64,000 nt of DNA, from assembly GCF_009455685.1 (NCBI RefSeq), contig NZ_QPES01000002.1, positions 186,001-250,000 of the forward strand. Direction: 5' to 3'. Origin of the DNA: Paraburkholderia hayleyella. Its GTDB lineage: Bacteria > Pseudomonadota > Gammaproteobacteria > Burkholderiales > Burkholderiaceae. A program made the translations under genes and the position numbers. Of the stretch, positions 9,198 to 19,300 are shown piece after piece; position 1 is the first letter of the stretch, and each line of letters begins with the position of its first letter. Below the pieces are notes generated by a model that was not told the DNA's origin, made no database searches, and saw only the letters and a program-made list of their open reading frames with translations.

Positions 9198-9754
9198 AGC
9201 GTTTTTTGCTGCCGTTACTGGCTTTTGTCGTGCTGCTGGGTTTGCTGGCTGCCGGGCTTAAACACGATCCCCGCAAGCTGCCCTCCGCGTTGCTCGGACA
9301 GCCCGCGCCGAGCTTTGATCTCCCCCTTTTGCACGCGCCTGGGCAGCGTCTTGCCTCGGATACGTTACGCGGCCAGGTGTGGTTGCTGAACGTCTGGGCC
9401 TCATGGTGTACATCATGCCGCGAAGAACATCCGTTGCTGCTCGAGCTGGCGGCGCGTCACGTGGTGCCGGTCTATGGCCTGAACTACAAGGATGAAAGCG
9501 CGCCCGCGCTGCAATGGCTGGCGTTGGCGGGGGACCCCTATACCGCATCGTTGGTGGATCGCAATGGGCAAACCGGAATTGATTACGGCGTGTATGGCGT
9601 ACCGGAAACCTTCGTCATCGACCGCGCGGGACGTGTGCGTTATCGCCATGCAGGGCCACTGACGCGGGCCACGCTGGACGAAGTGATCTTGCCGCTGGTG
9701 CGGCAGCTACAGGGTGAGGATGCGCATGTCACAGCGGCAGCGGTTGTTCATTAA
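9194..9754 (+). CDS. ccmG: CcmG (DsbE), thioredoxin-like apocytochrome reductase
   Basis: CcmG keeps CXXCH cysteines of apocytochromes reduced for heme attachment. The 186-residue protein has an N-terminal membrane anchor (1-22) and a thioredoxin-like domain with the active site WCTSC near residues 74-78, followed by the cis-proline region GVPETFVID. Its last 35 bases overlap the ccmH coding region. The length matches DsbE proteins. Confidence 0.95.
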   Translation: MKRFLLPLLAFVVLLGLLAAGLKHDPRKLPSALLGQPAPSFDLPLLHAPGQRLASDTLRGQVWLLNVWASWCTSCREEHPLLLELAARHVVPVYGLNYKDESAPALQWLALAGDPYTASLVDRNGQTGIDYGVYGVPETFVIDRAGRVRYRHAGPLTRATLDEVILPLVRQLQGEDAHVTAAAVVH

Positions 9755-10283
9755 TGGGCCTGAGCGGCTGCGCAGGGGCGCATGGACGCTGATTCTACTG
9801 GCGCTAGTGCTGGCGCTGATGCTGGTATCAGGCAGGGCGCCCGGTGTTGCGCTGGGCGCCGTTCCAAACGTAACGCCTGAACCGTCAGCCGCGGTGGTGG
9901 AGGAACGGGTCCGGCACCTCGCGGAGCGCTTGCGCTGCCTTGTGTGCCAGAACCAGACACTGGCCGATTCGAATGCGGATCTGGCGGCCGATCTGCGTGA
10001 AAAAATCCGTGAGCAGGTCCGTCAAGGTGCGACTGACGTACAAATCGAAGCCTATATGGTGCAACGCTATGGCGATTTCGTTTTGTATCAGCCGCCGCTT
10101 AAACCTGCGACATGGATGCTCTGGTTCGGGCCGTTTATCGCGCTGGGCTTAGGGGCTTGCATCCTGTGGCGTGCGCTCAGGCGCCATCGCGCTGCTGTCG
10201 CGGCATTACCCACGCTCGACGACGACGCGCACCAGCGCGCCGCAAAGTTGCTTGAAACATTTGATCAGGATTCCCGCCGATGA
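9720..10283 (+). CDS. ccmH: CcmH (CycL), thiol protein of the heme lyase
   Basis: CcmH has the LRCLVCQNQTLADSNA motif, whose two cysteines (CLVC) handle apocytochrome thiols. The protein also has an N-terminal signal or anchor (about residues 20-42) and a C-terminal membrane span (about 130-148). The start could be the ATG at 9720 or 9726 (or GTG 9714); an AGGGTGAGG site at 9711-9719 best fits 9726. CcmI is a separate gene here, unlike the fused E. coli CcmH. Confidence 0.93.
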   Translation: MRMSQRQRLFINGPERLRRGAWTLILLALVLALMLVSGRAPGVALGAVPNVTPEPSAAVVEERVRHLAERLRCLVCQNQTLADSNADLAADLREKIREQVRQGATDVQIEAYMVQRYGDFVLYQPPLKPATWMLWFGPFIALGLGACILWRALRRHRAAVAALPTLDDDAHQRAAKLLETFDQDSRR

Positions 10284-11563
10284 CGATTCTCTGGCTCGTG
10301 ATGGGTGCGATGTTGCTGGTGGCGCTGGCATGCGTGATTCCGCCTTTGCTGCGGCCGGGTGTCAACGGACGCGGCGGCGCACGCGAGCCGCAACGCCGCG
10401 AGCTTGCAGTGGCACTGTATCGGGCGCAGCAGGCCGAGGCGGGGCAGGAATTGGCCAGCGGTCAGCTCTCGCCGCAGCAATACGCCGAGGTGGAACGTGA
10501 ACTTGAGCAGCGTTTGCTGGATGAGGCCAAGGGTGCCGACGACGGGCATGACGCTGCTGTATCACGGGCCCGCAGCGCCAGCCCGCGCGCCGAGCTATGG
10601 CAGCGTGCGGGCATGGCGGCGTTGTTGCTGGCCTTGCTGCCATCCGCTGCGCTCTTGTTGTACCTGAAGCTGGGCAATCCCGTGGCGGCGCTTGTGCAAA
10701 GTGGAGAGGCAACGGATCAGGCGGAACGTCACGCTGATTCACCGGCTTCGCTGGATGCGATGGTGGCCCGTCTCGCCGCCCGGCTGGCGCGTCAGCCTGA
10801 TGACGCACAAGGCTGGTCGATGCTGGCGCGCTCCTATATCGTGCTGGCTCGCCCGGATGATGCCGTGGTGGCCTATCAGCGCGCGCTGGCGTTGACGCCA
10901 GAAGACCCTGCGCTGCTCGCCGATTATGCCGACGCACTAGTGAGCGCGAATGGCGGGACATTCGATGAGTTCGCGGGAATGCAGATTCATGCGGCACTGG
11001 CGCTGGATCCTATGCAGCCGAAGGCCTTGGCTTTGGCGGGAGCGATGGCGCTGGAGCAGCGCGATTACCGCCAGGCGATCACTTTCTGGCAGCGCCTGGC
11101 GCAGGTGCCTGGTGTCCCGCCAGAGATGGCCGCTCAGGCGGGCCGGCAGATCGCAGAGATGCAAAGCCTGATGCACAAGGTTCCGGGCATGGCTTCCGTG
11201 CCTGCTACCGCGGTAAGCCCACGAGCGCTAGAAGTTCATGTGAGCTTGAGCCCAACGCTTGCCATGCAGGCAAAGCCGGATGACACGGTGTTTGTGGTGG
11301 CACGTGCGGTGGATGGACCACGCATGCCGCTGGCTGTGCAACGTCTGCGTCTTGCTGATTTGCCTGTCACGGTACGGCTTGATGATTCGATGGCGATGAC
11401 CCCCGAATTGCGCCTGTCGGCGTTCGAGCGTGTGCAGGTCGAGGCGCATGTGTCGGCGAGTGGCGAGGCCCGGCCGAAAAAGGGCGATTTGCTGGGCCAG
11501 AGTGGGCCGCTTGCGATGGATAAAAAAATTATTGATGTTGTGGTTAATCAGAAGGTCAATTAA
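10280..11563 (+). CDS. ccmI: CcmI (CycH), TPR apocytochrome chaperone
   Basis: CcmI holds apocytochromes for the heme lyase. The 427-residue protein starts with a membrane span (3-24), a cytoplasmic loop with a coiled heptad-like segment (ALYRAQQAEA), a second span near 110-130, then TPR-like helices (about 150-290; for example ARSYIVLARPDDAVVAYQRA) and a C-terminal beta-rich domain ending VVNQKVN. It overlaps ccmH by ATGA and is the last gene of the run, followed by a terminator. Confidence 0.94.
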   Translation: MTILWLVMGAMLLVALACVIPPLLRPGVNGRGGAREPQRRELAVALYRAQQAEAGQELASGQLSPQQYAEVERELEQRLLDEAKGADDGHDAAVSRARSASPRAELWQRAGMAALLLALLPSAALLLYLKLGNPVAALVQSGEATDQAERHADSPASLDAMVARLAARLARQPDDAQGWSMLARSYIVLARPDDAVVAYQRALALTPEDPALLADYADALVSANGGTFDEFAGMQIHAALALDPMQPKALALAGAMALEQRDYRQAITFWQRLAQVPGVPPEMAAQAGRQIAEMQSLMHKVPGMASVPATAVSPRALEVHVSLSPTLAMQAKPDDTVFVVARAVDGPRMPLAVQRLRLADLPVTVRLDDSMAMTPELRLSAFERVQVEAHVSASGEARPKKGDLLGQSGPLAMDKKIIDVVVNQKVN

Positions 11564-11810
11564 TGGTTGATTTGGCTGGTTGATATTGCGTTAATAATAT
11601 AAAGATGCAATTGTTGTTATTGCATTTTTTATGGATAAATTTAAGTTATATATATAGCGAAAGAATTGGCACATTGCTGGTTTTCATGGATTTAATATTC
11701 ATTTTCCAGATCAGGGAAATTCAACCGGAATTGCGGAGAATGAATCTGAAGATGGAGTCTGTAATTGAAAACCATATGGGCATGACCCATGAAACTAGCG
11801 AGGTGTTGAG
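11564..11810. other. AT-rich gap between ccmI and the collagen-like gene
   Basis: Apart from the terminator at 11605-11630, this 247-bp stretch is AT-rich. It contains ATATATA at 11648-11656 and TTTAATATTCATTTT near 11690, which could act as promoter elements for the next gene. The base composition changes sharply at the end of ccmI, which marks the edge of foreign-looking DNA. I see no PIP/hrp box (TTCG-N16-TTCG). Confidence 0.5.
11605..11630 (+). terminator. Terminator after the nap-ccm run
   Basis: ATGCAAT (11605-11611) and ATTGCAT (11619-11625) form a 7-bp stem with a 7-nt loop, followed by six T. It lies 41 nt after the ccmI stop. Confidence 0.75.
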
Positions 11811-12785
11811 ATGCGAATTAATAAAGCGGAAGGAAATCAGGCATTATGGGCCAAGAATGAGCAGGGCTCTGAGAAAACGACGGCTCAGATGCCTATTCCA
11901 AGGCTGCAAAATATACCGCATTCAGTGTATTCCCTGGGCGCAAAGCCCGACAATATGCCGCAGCAGAAGTTGAACCCGTCATTGGGAATGCAGTGCCCGT
12001 GTGTTCCAGGTGGCCCGGGTGCTCCAGGCGGTCCGGGTGCTCCAGGTGGTCCGAGTGCTCCAGGTGGTCCGGGCGCTTCAGTCGGTTCGGGTGCTCTAGG
12101 TGGTCCGGGCGCTTCAGTCGGTTCGGGTGCTCTAGGTGGTCCGGGCGCTTCAGTCGGTTCGGGTGCTCTAGGCGGTCCGGGTACTTCAGTCGGTTCGGGT
12201 GCTCTAGGCGGTCCGGGCACTTCAGTTGGTTCGGGTGCTCTAGGCGGTCCGGGCACTTCAGTCGGTTCGGGTGCTCTAGGCGGTCCGGGCGCTTCAGTCG
12301 GTTCGGGTGCTCTAGGCGGTCCGGGCACTTCAGTTGGTTCGGGTGCGCTAGGCGGTCCGGGCACTTCAGTCGGTTCGGGTGCGCTAGGCGGTCCGGGCAC
12401 TTCAGTCGGTTCGGGTGCTCTAGGCGGTCCGGGCACTTCAGTCGGTTCGGGTGCTCTAGGCGGTCCGGGCGCTTCAGGCGGTCCGGGCACTTCAGGTGGT
12501 CCGGGCACTTCAGGTGGTCCGGGTGCTCCAGGCGGTCCGGGTGCTCCAGGTGGTCCCGGTACTGAAGTCGGTCCATGTGTTATAGACGAGTCGGGTGTTG
12601 CCAGTTCTTTAGTTCGCCCAAGTCCCGGTACTAAAGTTGATCCGTACGGGCCCATCAATTCAACCCATGCTCCATCCGTACAATCCATGCCCCATCCGTC
12701 TAAATCAGAACCTCTGCCGCTCCCAGAAGATTTATCAGGTGCAAAGCCCGTGGATTCAGCGGAGGAAAGAACCCTTGCCGGGTAA
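11811..12785 (+). CDS. Collagen-like repeat protein of unknown function
   Basis: A 324-residue protein. The N-terminus (1-60) is polar, with no signal peptide or membrane span. Residues about 64-255 are Gly-rich triplets, opening as GGP/GAP units. Then come 11 copies of a 12-residue unit, GGPG(A/T)SVGSGAL, then a return to GGPG(T/A)S and GGPGAP. In each 12-mer the fourth Gly-X-Y triplet starts with Val instead of Gly, so the triple helix would be interrupted periodically. The tail (256-324) is Pro/Ser-rich. A GCGAGGTG site precedes the ATG. It could be a surface, fibre or secreted effector protein; its function is not recognised. DNA around it is AT-rich and unlike the ccm genes. Confidence 0.7.
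   Translation: MRINKAEGNQALWAKNEQGSEKTTAQMPIPRLQNIPHSVYSLGAKPDNMPQQKLNPSLGMQCPCVPGGPGAPGGPGAPGGPSAPGGPGASVGSGALGGPGASVGSGALGGPGASVGSGALGGPGTSVGSGALGGPGTSVGSGALGGPGTSVGSGALGGPGASVGSGALGGPGTSVGSGALGGPGTSVGSGALGGPGTSVGSGALGGPGTSVGSGALGGPGASGGPGTSGGPGTSGGPGAPGGPGAPGGPGTEVGPCVIDESGVASSLVRPSPGTKVDPYGPINSTHAPSVQSMPHPSKSEPLPLPEDLSGAKPVDSAEERTLAG
12063..12458 (+). repeat. 36-bp in-frame minisatellite, 11 copies
   Basis: Eleven head-to-tail 36-bp units run with few substitutions (GCT/ACT, GTC/GTT, GCT/GCG). Each encodes 12 residues, so copy-number change keeps the frame. Related 18-bp half-units flank the block (12006-12062 and 12459-12560). The repeat is open in several frames on both strands. No spacers are present, so it is not a CRISPR array. 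Confidence 0.95.
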
Positions 12786-13043
12786 ACGAGCCAGTACAAG
12801 GTTACAACAACATGCCAGAAATACCAGCGCCGGCTTCTGCTGAAGAGAGAAGTATGCAAGCGTAAATAATTCGTGTGAAAAAATGGATTTTCGGTTCCAG
12901 TTTTCACCTCCAAAATACCGCTAGACGAGATAACTCGCATACTGGCCCGTCGTCACGGAAGCAGTGCCCGGGTAGTCAGAAAAGCCGTCAGATGAACTGA
13001 ACCCCAAGATTTGGACACTGATCCATCCCTTGGGGGTTTTTTC

Positions 13044-13103
13044 ATGTCGAAGCGCGACGAGCAGTTCAAGCTCAAGGTGGTAAAGCGGTATCTGGCTAGA
13101 GGC
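13044..13103 (+). pseudogene. Remnant of an IS3-type OrfA
   Basis: About 20 codons starting MSKRDEQFKLKVVKRYLA resemble the N-terminus of an IS3-family helix-turn-helix OrfA. The similarity stops after about residue 21, and the frame then runs into short tandem repeats. An IS-terminus-like segment lies directly upstream. It is a decayed insertion scar, not a working gene. Confidence 0.6.
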
Positions 13104-13262
13104 ATAGTCAGTACAGCGGTTTACTCAATGGCGATACAAAGAGACGATACAAAGAGGCGATACAAGAGCGAACCGATAACAGAGACAGGTTGAAAAAAGC
13201 CGAATGACCCGGATGATGCCTACATAAGCTGGCTAGTCTCATGCCAGCAGTGCAAACAAAAA

Positions 13263-13300
13263 AACCAGCTATCGGCTTGACGCCTCTAGCTGGTTTTTTC
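13263..13300. terminator. Bidirectional terminator downstream of the porin gene
   Basis: AACCAGCTA (13263-13271) pairs with TAGCTGGTT (13287-13295). There is an A run before and a T run after, so it would end transcription of the minus-strand porin gene as well as rightward transcripts. Confidence 0.85.
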
Positions 13301-13337
13301 AATTGATGCTAACTGGGGAAAACTTCAGCCCAGCTTT

Positions 13338-14504
13338 TTAGAAGCGGTGACGCAGGCCCAGGTTGACCAGCTCTTGCGAGCTCTTGCCACCGTAACCATA
13401 CGAACCGATCGACGCCTGGGCATCGACGATTGCACCGGTGCTGCCATCGCGTGTCGTGCCGCTTGCATGTTGCCATGCGCCGACCAGATATATATCCGTG
13501 CGCTTCGACAGCGAGTAGTCCGCACCCAGCGAAACCTGGTGGTACGTCGCACCCGTGTCACCCGTCGACTTCGTGTAGCTGTAGCCCACACCCACCAGCA
13601 TGGCTGGTGTAGCCTGGTAGTTCAGGAAGCCTTGTCCCGTGTTGAACTTCTCTGAACTAGCGAAGCCCGATTGCGCATCGCTCTTGTATTGCGCGTTGCT
13701 GTAGTTCAGGCCGAACGTGAACGGACCTGTAACGTATTGCGCTGCCACGCGGGCGATGTTGATCGACTTGGCGCTGGCGTAAGCGGCGTTGATATTGCTG
13801 CCGTCAAACGTGCCATCCGACGTTGCCGACGACGACCAGCCTGTCCGTGTCACCACGTTGCCAGCTGGGTTCGAGGCAGCGAAGTAGCCACCTGCGATCG
13901 AGAACGGACCGTTGTTGTACGAAGCCGCTGCCGACCATGTCTGGCCTGCGCCCGTTTGGCCAGCGATGCCGCCCATGGCGTACATGCCTTCAAACTGGAA
14001 GCCAGCGAATACCGGCGAAACATACTTCAGTGCATTGCTGGTACGCGAGCTGTTGTCGTTGTTGTCAACGTCGCCTGCCGTGGCGAATGCGCTACCGAAG
14101 TAGTTGTCACCCGTGAGGCCTTGAACCATGTCGACCAGCGGGTCGTACTGACGGCCCACGGTGAACGTGCCCCATGCATCGTGCGACAGGCCAACGTAGG
14201 CTTGACGACCGAACATGCGGTTGCCTTGGCCCAGACGGCCGTTATTTGGATCGAAGCCGTTTTCCAACTGGAAGATGGCCTTCAGACCGCCGCCCAGATC
14301 TTCCGACCCCTTCATGCCCCAACGGCTGCCCGACAGGTTGCCCTGGTACAGGCCCCATTGGCTATCGCCGGCCGGATTGGCGTTATGTACGTACTGGATC
14401 GATTCGTCGATCACGCCGTACAGGGTGACGCTGCTTTGCGCGTGCGCTACACCTGCAACGCCCAGCAGGGCCAGTGAGAGGCCAGTTAGTGCGATTCGTT
14501 TCAT
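13338..14504 (-). CDS. Trimeric outer-membrane porin, Burkholderia type
   Basis: A 388-residue Gram-negative porin (OmpC/Omp38-like) that forms a general diffusion channel. The signal peptide (1-22) ends AHAQ, followed by SSVTLYGVIDESIQY, the hallmark N-terminus of beta-proteobacterial porins. The C-terminus is NLGLRHRF, with the terminal Phe of the beta-signal. Alternating beta-strand patterns fill the rest. The frame is open much further upstream, but GGAG six bases before the ATG at 14504 and the signal peptide fix this start. Confidence 0.96.
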   Translation of the reverse strand: MKRIALTGLSLALLGVAGVAHAQSSVTLYGVIDESIQYVHNANPAGDSQWGLYQGNLSGSRWGMKGSEDLGGGLKAIFQLENGFDPNNGRLGQGNRMFGRQAYVGLSHDAWGTFTVGRQYDPLVDMVQGLTGDNYFGSAFATAGDVDNNDNSSRTSNALKYVSPVFAGFQFEGMYAMGGIAGQTGAGQTWSAAASYNNGPFSIAGGYFAASNPAGNVVTRTGWSSSATSDGTFDGSNINAAYASAKSINIARVAAQYVTGPFTFGLNYSNAQYKSDAQSGFASSEKFNTGQGFLNYQATPAMLVGVGYSYTKSTGDTGATYHQVSLGADYSLSKRTDIYLVGAWQHASGTTRDGSTGAIVDAQASIGSYGYGGKSSQELVNLGLRHRF

Positions 14505-14891
14505 CCATTTCTCCACGCAGATGATTGGTTTCGTTATTGCGGGTTGGAGAATAGCGTAGGGCTTGGCGATGCAAAAAGATGAAAAAAATAGTGTCTTAAA
14601 AAAGTAACAATTTGCTGCTGCGGCATGAGCCAGACGGCGAGGCCTGTTTCTGGAGGAGTGGCTAAATGTCGTTATATACGTCGAATCACGCCGTCTTTTG
14701 CTGCGAAAAAATCCTAATGGGGGAGGGCGGTGGGCCGGGCGAAATGGTCGGAAGAATGACGGGCTATTTTTTTTAAACGATCCATCAAACAAGGGGGAAT
14801 TTATGCTAAGTGGATCATTTCTGACGCGCTCACCCTAGGCCCGCTGTTTGAAACGGGCGTTGGCGCCTGGCGCACCAGGCTGTCTGCTTAT
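14505..14891. other. Porin promoter region and gap to the YihY gene
   Basis: This 387-bp intergenic stretch lies upstream of the leftward porin gene and downstream of the leftward yihY-like gene. It contains AT-rich promoter-like DNA next to the porin (14560-14620) and GC-rich short inverted repeats near 14835-14885 that may end the yihY-like transcript. I see no further gene. Confidence 0.5.
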
Positions 14892-16199
14892 CTATTGAGT
14901 AGGCCGCGAACGAGCGCGATTTCCACGGCGGCTGGCGCGGCTGGCGAACGCGAATGCGAGCCCTGCCGCGAGCGTCAGCGGCCCCCATGGCTGGCGCTTC
15001 AAGTGACGATTTGCCTCTGTCGTGAGATGGCTCGCCTGCTCAATCATCGTAGCCATCGTATGTATCGCCTGGGTGTTGGCCTCGGCTAGCCGCTGGCTGA
15101 TCGGGCGCGTTGCGCTGGCTTCCGCCGTTGCGGTTCTGGCGGCCTGCGTGGCCAGCGTGCCGTCAGCGCAGGCGAGTGCGGTGTCTGTCGTGAGCGTCGT
15201 GAGCGTCGTCGTGGCTTGGGACATAACCGGAGCCGCGCTGACCCGCGTCGATGCCGCGAGTGCCGAAGCCAGCGCGGCCCGGCTGCCTGGGGGCGGATCG
15301 TTGTCCATCAGGCCCCAGACGCCACGCGGATCGTTGAGCCGTCCGCGTGCCGCGGAAAACTCCGCCCCCAGCAGCAAGACGGCTGCCGAAAAATACAGCC
15401 ACATCAACAGCACCGCCAGCGATCCGGCGGCACCAAACGTACTGGCCATGCCCGCGTGAGCCAGATACAGGGCGAACAGCTTCTTGCCGAGCGAAAACAG
15501 CAGCGCTGCGATGATGCCGCCCACCAGCGCATCGCGCCAGCGCACGCGCGCATCGGGCAAGAATTTGAGTAACGCGGCAAACGCGAGCGCCAGTACCAGC
15601 CCCCCCACGAATAATTGCAGCAGGTTGCTCAGCACCATATAGGGCGAGTTACCCCAGAGCCACTGGCCGAGGAACGTGAGCACCGTGTCCAGCACCAGCG
15701 AGACGATCAGCAGGAAAGCCACACCCAGCACCAGGCCAAACGAGATGAGCCGCACGCGCACCAGAGCGAGCACGCTGGAAGTGCGCGAGAGCATCGTGGG
15801 CCAGACGATATTCAGCGCGCTATTGAGCGAGGAGAAGGTCGCGGAGGCGCCCACTGCCAGCATCAGCAGCGAAATCAGGGCGGCGATTCCTCCCGCGTTG
15901 CCGCTGCGATGCGCATTTTCCACGATGGTTTGCACGCTGCTGGCCGCCTCGTTGCCCAGCATCCCATGCACCTGATTGAAGAGCTCGCCGCGTGCTGCTT
16001 CCGCGCCAAAAAACCAGCCCGCCACGGCGATCACCATGACGAGCATGGGCGAGAGCGAAAACGCGGCATAAAACGCAATGCTGGCGGCCATCGCCGCGCA
16101 GCGGTCTTCTGCAAACTGCTTGAGCGCGCCGACAACCCAGGAAGCATGCTGGCGCGCGGTGGTTTGCAGTTTGTCGGCGGAAAGAGCATCCAGATCCAT
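14892..16199 (-). CDS. YihY/BrkB family inner-membrane protein
   Basis: A 435-residue protein with six predicted spans in the YihY/UPF0761 domain (about residues 25-290). It includes the family segment AASIAFYAAFSLSPMLVM near 40 and LGAEFSA near 285. The remaining ~140 residues are an Ala/Thr-rich soluble tail with a last hydrophobic patch (LTLAAGLAFAFA) and a basic end. The family has been called ribonuclease BN or serum-resistance BrkB, but its activity is not established. I chose the ATG at 16199 since the upstream open part lacks family similarity. Confidence 0.88.
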   Translation of the reverse strand: MDLDALSADKLQTTARQHASWVVGALKQFAEDRCAAMAASIAFYAAFSLSPMLVMVIAVAGWFFGAEAARGELFNQVHGMLGNEAASSVQTIVENAHRSGNAGGIAALISLLMLAVGASATFSSLNSALNIVWPTMLSRTSSVLALVRVRLISFGLVLGVAFLLIVSLVLDTVLTFLGQWLWGNSPYMVLSNLLQLFVGGLVLALAFAALLKFLPDARVRWRDALVGGIIAALLFSLGKKLFALYLAHAGMASTFGAAGSLAVLLMWLYFSAAVLLLGAEFSAARGRLNDPRGVWGLMDNDPPPGSRAALASALAASTRVSAAPVMSQATTTLTTLTTDTALACADGTLATQAARTATAEASATRPISQRLAEANTQAIHTMATMIEQASHLTTEANRHLKRQPWGPLTLAAGLAFAFASRASRRGNRARSRPTQ

Positions 16200-16366
16200 G
16201 TAGTCCTTCTGTGCGGGAATGTGATGGGAGTGGGAGTGGCAGGCGCCACTATAGCCTGGCACCGCCGCGTCATACGGCTTCGCAGCCCCGGCTGGCTTCA
16301 GGTTTTTGCTTGTTGAGAAAAGTCTTATACTTGCGCCACCCCCACAACAACATAGCCGAGGGCACC

Positions 16367-19300
16367 ATGCTGCAACTGTCCCGGCGCCAGTTCCTGAAAA
16401 TCACGGCAACCACGCTAGCTGGATCGAGCCTTGCATTGATGGGCTTTTCTCCAGAACCCGCGCTTGCCGAGGTCAGACAATACAAACTGGCGCGCACCAC
16501 CGAAACCCGTAATACCTGCCCTTACTGTTCAGTCGGTTGCGGCATTCTGCTCTACGGCCTGGGCGATGGCGCGAAAAACGCGGTCTCCAGCATCATTCAC
16601 ATCGAAGGCGACGCCGATCATCCGGTCAATCGCGGCACCCTGTGCCCGAAAGGCGCGAGCCTGATCGACTTTATTCACAGCCCAAGCCGCCTGACCCAGC
16701 CGCAATACCGTGCCGCTGGATCAAATACCTGGCAGCCGATCGCATGGGGCGATGCCCTCGACCGCATTGCCCGGCTGATGAAAGAAGACCGCGATGCCAA
16801 CTTCATCGAAACCACCGAAGATGGCAAACGCGTTAACCGCTGGCTGACCACGGGCATGCTGGCGGCCTCGGCGGGCAGCAACGAAGTGGGCTATCTGACG
16901 CACAAAACAGTTCGCAGCATGGGCATGCTGGCGTTCGACAACCAGGCGCGTGTCTGACACGGTCCGACGGTGGCAGGTCTTGCCCCGACGTTTGGCCGTG
17001 GTGCGATGACGAACCATTGGGTCGACATCAAGAACGCCGATGTGATTCTCGTGATGGGCGGCAACGCCGCTGAAGCGCATCCGTGCGGCTTCAAATGGGT
17101 GACCGAAGCGAAGGCCCACCGCAAGGCGCGGTTGATCGTGGTGGACCCACGCTTTACGCGCACGGCATCGGTGGCCGATTTTTATGCGCCTATTCGCACG
17201 GGTACCGATATCGTTTTTCTGGGGGGCGTGATCCGCTACCTGCTGGAAAACGACAAGATCCAGCACGAGTACGTGAAGAATTTCACGGATTTCCCGTTCA
17301 TCGTGCGCGAGGACTACGCGTTCGGCGAGGGTCTTTTTTCTGGCTACGACGCGCAAAAACACGGCTATCCCGACAAGTCCAGCTGGGACTACGAGCGCGG
17401 CGATGATGGCTATGTGCGCACCGATCCGACGCTGCAGCATCCACGCTGCGTCTATACGCTGCTCAAGCAGCACTACGCGCGTTATACGCCGGAGATGGTC
17501 GAGAAAACCTGCGGCACGCCGAAGGATAAATTCCTCAAGGTGTGCGAGATGCTTGCCACCACAGCGGTGCCTGGGCGCGCGGGCACGATTCTCTACGCGC
17601 TTGGCTGGACGCATCACTCGGTGGGCGCGCAGATGATCCGCACGGGCGCGATGGTGCAACTGCTGCTCGGCAATATCGGTATCGCGGGGGGCGGCATGAA
17701 TGCGCTGCGCGGGCATTCGAACATCCAGGGCTTGACCGATCTGGGCCTGATGTCGAACCTGCTGCCAGGCTATATGACGTTGCCCAACGAAGCCGAGCAG
17801 GCGTTCGACGGTTATATCAGCCAGCGCGCGCCGCAACCGCTGCGTCCCAACCAGCTGAGCTACTGGAAGAACTACAAGGCGTTTTTCGTCAGCTTCATGA
17901 AGTCCTGGTGGGGCGATGCGGCCACCGCGGAGAACAACTGGGGCTACGATTTCCTGCCCAAGCTCGATCGTCCCTACGACCTGCTGCAAGTGCTCGAACT
18001 TATGAGCCAGGGCAAGATGAACGGCTACATCGCGCAAGGCTTCAACCCGCTCGCGTCGGCGCCCAACAAGGCCAAGACGGCCGCGAGCCTCGCCAAACTC
18101 AAGTGGCTCGTCATCATGGATCCGCTGGCGACCGAAACTTCGGAGTTCTGGCAGAACCACGGCGAGTACAACGATGTCGATCCCGCCTCGATCCAGACCG
18201 AGGTGTTCCGTTTGCCGACCACCTGCTTCGCGGAAGAACGCGGCTCGCTGGTGAGTTCGAGCCGCGTGCTGCAATGGCACTGGCAAGGCGCGGAGCCACC
18301 GGGCGCGGCGAAGAGCGATCTCGAGATCATGTCGGGCTTGTTCTTGCGCATGCGCCGCGCCTATCAGGAGCACGGCGGCAAGTATCCCGAGCCGATTCTC
18401 AAGCTGAGCTGGCCCTACGCGAACCCGGAAAGCCCCACGCCCGAAGAGCTGGCGATGGAATACAACGGCCGCGCGCTGGCGGACCTGACCGATGCGAAAG
18501 ATCCCAGCAAAGTGGTGCTCAAGCGTGGCGAGCAACTGTCCGGTTTTGCGCAGCTCAAGGACGATGGCACCACGGCGAGCGGCTGCTGGATTTTCTGCGG
18601 CGCGTGGACCCAGGCGGGCAACCAGATGGGCCGGCGCGACAACGCCGACCCAAGCGGTATCGGTCAGACGCTCAACTGGGCATGGGCCTGGCCGGCGAAC
18701 CGGCGCATTTTGTACAACCGCGCCTCGTGCGATGTGGCGGGCCAGCCGTTCGATGCCACCCGCAAGCTGATCGGCTGGAATGGCCGGACATGGAGCGGCG
18801 CCGATATTCCCGATTACAAGGCCGATGAGCCGCCCGAAAACGGCATGGGCCCCTTCATCATGAATCCCGAAGGTGTGGCGCGTTTTTTCGCCCGCGAGCA
18901 AATGAACGAAGGGCCGTTCCCCGAGCATTACGAACCGTTTGAAAACCCGCTGGGCTACAACCCGCTGCACCCGGAAAACGCGCAAGCCACCAGCAATCCG
19001 GCGGCGCGCGTGTTCCCGGATGACCGGGCAGCGTTCGGTGTCGCCGCTGATTTTCCGCATGTGGCAACGACCTACCGTCTGACCGAGCATTTCCATTTCT
19101 GGACCAAGCACGCCCGGCTCAACGCCATCATTCAGCCACAGCAGTTTGTCGAAATGGGCGAAGAGCTGGCCCAAGCCGTTGGGGTGAAAGCGGGTGAGCG
19201 CGTCAAGGTGTCGTCTAACCGCGGGCATATCGTCGCCGTCGCGGTGGTGACCAAACGTATCAAGCCCTTGATGATCGACGGCAAGAAAGTGCAAACGGTT

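Larger units (their letters stand above)
12786..13337. other. Gap with an IS remnant and short repeats
   Basis: The stretch between the collagen-like gene and the porin terminus holds no full gene. At 12998-13020 an IS-end-like segment (CCCCAAGATTTGGACACTG) leads into a truncated transposase start at 13044. Bases 13131-13167 are three tandem copies of a 12-13 bp unit (GCGATACAAAGA). A terminator follows at 13263-13300. Confidence 0.6.

Noticed and set aside
12063..12458. CRISPR array
   Set aside because: Repeats are contiguous 36-bp units without unique spacers, are in frame with a protein, and no cas gene is near.
16211..16957. Truncated formate dehydrogenase fragment ending at a stop
   Set aside because: The TGA at 16955 is at the Sec position, is followed by a bSECIS hairpin, and the frame continues with full similarity to 19438.
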